From Desulfobacterales bacterium (GTDB lineage: Bacteria > Desulfobacterota > Desulfobacteria > Desulfobacterales > JAAELO01): a stretch of 64,000 nt of DNA. The stretch spans positions 1 to 64,000 of the forward strand of contig JAAELO010000628.1 of assembly GCA_024226555.1 (NCBI GenBank), given 5' to 3'. Made by a program: the position numbers and the translations under genes. Within the stretch, counting starts at the first letter, position 1; every line of letters starts with the position of its first letter. This document shows, one piece after another, positions 60,901 to 64,000 of this stretch. The notes under the pieces were generated by a model. That model was not told the DNA's origin. It saw nothing but the letters and a program-made list of their open reading frames with translations, and ran no database searches.

Positions 60901-61842
60901 AAAATTGATGCGGAACAACTTCTTCTTGAAAGATTTGATTTTAGTGTTAGAGAGACTATCAATCAGGTAGTAAGAATTACAAATGTTTTAGCTAAACAGA
61001 GATCTATAAAGCTTGAATGCACCATAGGTGAAAGAGTTCCTGAGATACTTTGTGGAGACTCTTCAAGATTAAAACAGATTCTGATTAATCTTGTAGGAAA
61101 TGCAATAAAATTTACAAAAAAAGGAACTATTAGTATAGACGTTAAATGTTTGGAACTCCATGAAAAATCTTTTGATATACGATTTTCAGTTAAAGATGAG
61201 GGAATAGGTATTCCTGAAAAAGCAATTAAAAATCTTTTTAAGCCTTTCTCACAAGTTGATGAGTCTATGAACAGAAGACATGGAGGAACGGGTTTAGGCT
61301 TAGCAATATCAAAACAACTTGTTAAACTTATGTCAGGGGAGATAGGAGTTAACAGCAAAATAAATGAAGGATCGGAATTCTGGTTCAAAATTAAATTAGA
61401 CCATCCCAAAGGTATTTTTAAGGATGATTCAAATGGTGGTTTTAATATGAACAGAGATAACAGTAACTACAAAATACTTGTAGTTGAAGATAATCCTGTT
61501 AACCAGCAACTGGTTATAAAATTTCTGGATAAATTTGGTTATAACTCTTTTGTTGCCGCTAATGGAGAAATTGCTGTTAACATGTTAAAGCTGGACTTTT
61601 TTGATATGATTTTAATGGATATTCAAATGCCGGTTATGGATGGTTACGAAGCTACTAAAAAAATTAGAAGTGGTCAGGTTTCAGATGAAAATAAAAATAT
61701 TCCAATAATAGCCATGACAGCACATGCTATGAAGCAGGATAAGGAAAAATGTTTGTTAGAGGGGATGAGCGATTATATCTCCAAACCTTTCAAACCTGAT
61801 AAACTTAAAGAGGTTATAGCAAAACATTTGCAAATACATTAA
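57931..61842 (+). CDS. Two-component hybrid sensor with beta-propeller periplasmic domain
   Basis: 1303 residues. A signal peptide (about 1-22) is followed by a series of Reg_prop units, for example GFIWFGTDRGLKRYDGY and LWIGTENGLNRFD, spanning to about residue 620, which fold as seven-bladed propellers. A Y_Y_Y domain (about 640-725), one transmembrane helix (about 731-753), a PAS domain (about 790-905), a HisKA with His940 in NISHEIRTPMNG, a HATPase (NLVGNAIKF, GGTGLGLAIS) and a receiver (Asp1230 in LMDIQMPVMDG) follow. Unlike Bacteroidetes hybrid systems, it has no AraC domain, so output must pass through another protein. The sensed ligand is probably a carbohydrate. Confidence 0.93.
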   Translation: MKIIFAKIVFFIFIILYPLNLIGENSNLNHIKVKGKVHSIARGKKGFIWFGTDRGLKRYDGYNLQSYSFDKIRSLNVDRSGEILISSLNGLTIFNPTTIEFNSLHKSLSNRQIIRVYKKNDHHLWIATKKELFKFNTQNDDIQKYEKENVKAITSLNEFELLIAVKKNLYKLNIETGGFTKLSIKNALIVDMLYTGPSGKIWVGSNNGIYIYKPINKKFTFVSNIIPKAFCEDPKGNLWIASKKGLYKYSIYKNRISKLTDIPKQVEISSIQNYSDLLWVGTDNGVYTYVLMPKKFNHIKNAKETNNILSIIEDKDHYIWLGTQKSGLYRFNRISKEFKRISTNKGKGALSSSKIFDIFIDSFGTINFATDLGLGLYDKKTGNFFSIEKQSAKSSFFYDEIQSIYEDSKGIYWIGTHKSGLNSYNPKNGDIKNYKKIDKNNGISSNNRITVFEDRDNVLWIGTENGLNRFDRKAGTFKQFLNNSNNPESISNSLITTINQDKKGYLWVGTVNGLNRFDIKKEKFKRFYRKDGLADNFICGVLEDSTENLWISTKNGLSMFNTQNMQSRNYYKEDGLQSDIFNEGACFKNNKGEMFFGGINGFNRFFPKNINRKSIPNIVITDFRIWNKSVERYNEIVEKSKIVILHNQNSFSLSFSALDYTKPEYNNYAYKLEGFDKGWIKTSSDNRDATYTNLSGGVYNFRIKGSNSDNIWNEKGLSIKIVVVPPFWKTISAYFFYIILVSLFLIRFYIILRKKDKKRIWKQKIALEKEKEKNTALNIKENLLISGNDLQRSEERYRSILENIEDGYYELNLEWEITYFNNSLCKITGFSEEEILGRSMRKNIKKESFKNIVKVYSDVLKTKKPVQGFTIEVINKEGKIVYVEVSISLIVDAFGKPEGFRGVVRDISKQRKVEKVLKKAKDTAERANESKDQFIANISHEIRTPMNGIIGMSHLLLDTNLDNEQKEYTKVILSSADFQMAVINDLLDFSKIDAEQLLLERFDFSVRETINQVVRITNVLAKQRSIKLECTIGERVPEILCGDSSRLKQILINLVGNAIKFTKKGTISIDVKCLELHEKSFDIRFSVKDEGIGIPEKAIKNLFKPFSQVDESMNRRHGGTGLGLAISKQLVKLMSGEIGVNSKINEGSEFWFKIKLDHPKGIFKDDSNGGFNMNRDNSNYKILVVEDNPVNQQLVIKFLDKFGYNSFVAANGEIAVNMLKLDFFDMILMDIQMPVMDGYEATKKIRSGQVSDENKNIPIIAMTAHAMKQDKEKCLLEGMSDYISKPFKPDKLKEVIAKHLQIH

Positions 61843-61867
61843 GGAAAGTGCGTTGACAAGACGTTTG

Positions 61868-62806
61868 TTAAGCTAAAATAAATGAAACAAATATATACAA
61901 AAAGAAACAACCAACGTAGATCAAACCATGTTTCTGTGTAATAATTTTCCGCTTTAATCCTAAATAATAAAGAGAAAAAGCCATAATAATCATTAGAGGT
62001 GATTCGAAGAAATTAACTTTGTTATCCACATCTATAGGGCTAAAGAAACCGACAAACCCCATTACAAGACAGATATTAAATATATTACTACCAACCACAT
62101 TCCCAATTGAAAGATCACTTTTATCTTTAATAATCGCAACACCTGAAGTCGCAAGCTCTGGAAGTGAAGTACCAAAAGCAACTATAGATAAACCAATAAA
62201 AACTTCACTCAACCCAAACTCTTTAGCAATAAAAACAGCGGCTTTAACAACAATATGAGCACCATATCCAAGAGCTAAAAGACCTACAATTATTAAAAGG
62301 CCAAGTCTGAAAAATTCTTTACGTTCACTAATTTTACCCTCGACAGTTACAGCATTTTTATCTTTTGAAGTAAAAATACCATAAATTATAAAAAGAAACT
62401 GTAAAACTAAAAGTATAAACCCATCAACCCTTCCCATTCTGCCATCTAATGTCATCAATAGAAAAAGGACTGACACAAAACACATAAAGAGAAGCTCTCT
62501 ATTCACAATCTGACTGTTAATATCAATGGGTTTAATTATGGAGCACAAACCAAGTACCAGGGCTATATTAATAACATTGCTTCCGATAACATTACCAATG
62601 GATATACCACCAGACCCCTTTATTGAAGCAGTTATACTAACCAGAAGTTCTGGAGCAGATGTGGCAAAAGCAACAATAGTTAATCCGACGATCACAGGTC
62701 TTACAGCAAGAGACAATGCAAGGGATGAAGCTCCCCGAACCAGCCATTCAGAACCTAAAAACAGAAGAACCATTCCAATTACAAGTAAAAGTATATTTAG
62801 AGGCAT
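61868..62806 (-). CDS. Calcium/sodium antiporter, YrbG-type
   Basis: 312 residues with about ten transmembrane helices, two homologous halves. The alpha-repeats are clear: AFATSAPELLVS with GNVIGSNVINIALVLG near the N-terminus, and AFGTSLPELATS with GNVVGSNIFNICLVMG in the second half. The GNxxGSN motifs and the acidic residues of the repeats form the ion path. The CaCA family exchanges Ca2+ (or K+) for Na+ or H+ across the inner membrane. It is convergent with the hybrid sensor, 25 bp apart. Confidence 0.94.
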   Translation of the reverse strand: MPLNILLLVIGMVLLFLGSEWLVRGASSLALSLAVRPVIVGLTIVAFATSAPELLVSITASIKGSGGISIGNVIGSNVINIALVLGLCSIIKPIDINSQIVNRELLFMCFVSVLFLLMTLDGRMGRVDGFILLVLQFLFIIYGIFTSKDKNAVTVEGKISERKEFFRLGLLIIVGLLALGYGAHIVVKAAVFIAKEFGLSEVFIGLSIVAFGTSLPELATSGVAIIKDKSDLSIGNVVGSNIFNICLVMGFVGFFSPIDVDNKVNFFESPLMIIMAFSLYYLGLKRKIITQKHGLIYVGCFFLYIFVSFILA

Positions 62807-62996
62807 ATTTAGACATTAACCTTTATTCACAATTAAAAAATATTAATCCAGAATACCCTTAAATGGGATAAACTGTAAAGCAAATACCGGTACCATTTGA
62901 ACAAAAAGAAAACAACTTTTTAATTCTAACTATTTTAGATTTTGTACAATCGTTTCTTGCAAAATCTCCCTAAAAAACATTATAGTCTTTAACTAT

Positions 62997-63165
62997 TGGA
63001 AACAGAATTTTGATTTAAATACAAGGCATGACGTTTATAAAAGCTTTTAGTTTTATAAAATCTACAAAAAAATAACAAACCGGTTTTACAGTTCTTTTTT
63101 TGAATAATTCTGTTTTTTTGCTTTTTTAAAACAACTTTAATAGTTCGATCAAAAGGCAATTATTT
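62997..63165 (+). repeat. Degenerate MITE copy upstream of fabH
   Basis: GAATTTTGATTTAAATACAAGGC, the inner palindrome TTTATAAAAGCTTTTAGTTT and the right arm TTCGATCAAAAGGCAATTATT match the long form. Both termini have mutated beyond recognition, so this is an older copy. Confidence 0.55.
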
Positions 63166-63202
63166 GTATTCATAATAAAGCTGAATAGGAAAGGAACGTT
63201 CG

Positions 63203-64000
63203 ATGAAAAAATCTATAATAAAAGGAACAGGACGTTATGTGCCTGAAAGAGTTGTAACCAATGATGATTTGACTAAATTTATGGATACGTCTGATGAGTG
63301 GATTCAGCAAAGAACAGGAATAAAACAGAGACACTGGATAGATGAGGGTGCTATTGTTGGAGCTTCAGACCTTGGTCTCAAAGCTGCAAATATTGCTCTT
63401 GAACGAGCAGGGTGGAAAGCAGAAGACCTTGACCTGATTATTTTTGGTACACTTAGTCCGGATATTTTCTTTCCAGGTTCTGGTTGTTTACTTGCCAGTA
63501 AGCTGGGACTTTCATCAACACCAACATTAGATATCAGACAACAATGCACAGGTTTTCTATATGGATTAACAACTGCTGATGCATATCTAAAATCCGGTCA
63601 TGCTAATAAAATTCTTGTTGTTGGAGGGGAAATTCATAGCACAGGCCTTGATAAAAGTACCAGAGGAAGAGATGTTACCGTAATATTTGGTGATGGTGCT
63701 GCTGCTGTGTGTGTTGAAGGAGTTGAAACAGATAAAGAGGTTGGTATATTGGCATCAGATCTCCATACTGACGGTAATTTCGCAGAATCTCTTGCTCTGA
63801 TTTTGCCTGCATCAAGAGAACCTGAAAGGGGCCTGTTTCCTGAAATGTTTGATGATGCAAGATATTATCCTATTATGGATGGGACCAGAATTTTCAAGTT
63901 AGCGCTGAAACTTCTCCCACAAACAGCTGTTACTGCTTTAAAACAAGCTGGTTTGACATTTGATGATATCGATCTTGTAATACCCCATCAGGCCAATTTG
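63203..64000 (+). CDS. fabH: 3-oxoacyl-ACP synthase III (partial)
   Basis: 266 residues from ATG 63203 to the window edge, 3' end missing. KAS III condenses acetyl-CoA (or another acyl-CoA) with malonyl-ACP to start fatty acid synthesis. Seen: the N-terminal IIKGTGRYVPERVVTNDDL, SDEWIQQRTGIKQRHW, the nucleophile Cys115 in RQQCTGFLYG, VVGGEIHSTGLD, and a GAAAV block. The catalytic His262 in IPHQAN is reached just before the edge; the final Asn is outside. AAGGAA precedes the ATG. A divergent KAS III-like enzyme of secondary metabolism cannot be excluded. Confidence 0.88.
   Translation, partial: MKKSIIKGTGRYVPERVVTNDDLTKFMDTSDEWIQQRTGIKQRHWIDEGAIVGASDLGLKAANIALERAGWKAEDLDLIIFGTLSPDIFFPGSGCLLASKLGLSSTPTLDIRQQCTGFLYGLTTADAYLKSGHANKILVVGGEIHSTGLDKSTRGRDVTVIFGDGAAAVCVEGVETDKEVGILASDLHTDGNFAESLALILPASREPERGLFPEMFDDARYYPIMDGTRIFKLALKLLPQTAVTALKQAGLTFDDIDLVIPHQANL

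Noticed and set aside
14817-63165. Intergenic repeats as a CRISPR array or as REP sequences
   Set aside because: Copies are scattered singly, have no regular spacers, and nine show target-site duplications, which fits transposition instead.

Overview
The window is about 64 kb of an AT-rich bacterial chromosome and appears to be one continuous region with no phage or plasmid backbone. The cell envelope looks Gram-negative: there are a secreted beta-barrel-like protein, a heptosyltransferase-type GT9 enzyme, a periplasmic solute-binding protein and a lipoprotein. Gene content includes an AcsE/MtrH-like methyltransferase, many c-di-GMP and histidine-kinase proteins, and Cys-rich proteins of the kind found in Desulfobacterota and Spirochaetota. 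I cannot fix the phylum from sequence alone. No tRNA, rRNA, CRISPR array or complete transposase was seen.

Layout. Bases 1-1700 are mostly decayed DNA with small broken genes. Bases 1.7-9.2 kb hold sanA-like and acetyltransferase genes, then a minus-strand housekeeping run tilS-ftsH-folP-ybbR(cdaR)-coaX that lacks cdaA. Bases 9.35-12.4 kb carry the SRP RNA with its promoter, then grpE-dnaK without hrcA, dnaJ or a visible CIRCE. Bases 12.6-33 kb hold metabolic and regulatory genes: acyl-CoA ligase, Cys-rich proteins, GGDEF and HD-GYP proteins, MarR, MerR and AraC regulators, threonine aldolase, an AcsE-like enzyme, YchF, a lipoprotein alkylsulfatase-like enzyme, a hybrid kinase and an amidase. 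Bases 33.1-37.8 kb form a tight minus-strand operon of VanX-type dipeptidase, VanW protein, secreted glycan-binding-like protein and polytopic membrane protein. Bases 39.9-44.2 kb are a trpEGDC operon with a complete attenuator: a TrpL leader peptide with tandem Trp codons, an antiterminator and a terminator. Bases 46-47.8 kb pair RidA with an L-cysteine desulfidase/serine dehydratase-like enzyme. Bases 48-51.3 kb carry a CheA-like kinase fused to a cyclic-nucleotide domain, divergent from a receiver-HATPase protein. The right end holds GT9, GGDEF, TerB-like, TcdA, TatD, a 1303-residue hybrid sensor, a Na/Ca exchanger and the start of fabH.

The most distinctive signal is a family of short palindromic elements, about 125-250 bp, with termini close to GGGAAYCTCTAATAA. 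They lie between genes from about 14.8 kb to 63 kb. Nine copies are flanked by perfect 4-bp direct repeats (TATA, TTTA, TAAA or ATAA), so they are mobile, MITE-like elements. Lone terminal repeats also occur. These ends are built into genes: they encode the last residues and stop of three proteins, supply stop codons to others, and appear to supply the Shine-Dalgarno of trpC and of the AcsE-like gene. A second, unrelated set of three tandem stem-loops with compensatory changes lies at 38.53-38.70 kb. Gene remnants (HDOD, GGDEF and the left-edge fragments) show continuing decay, one of them directly at a MITE insertion.
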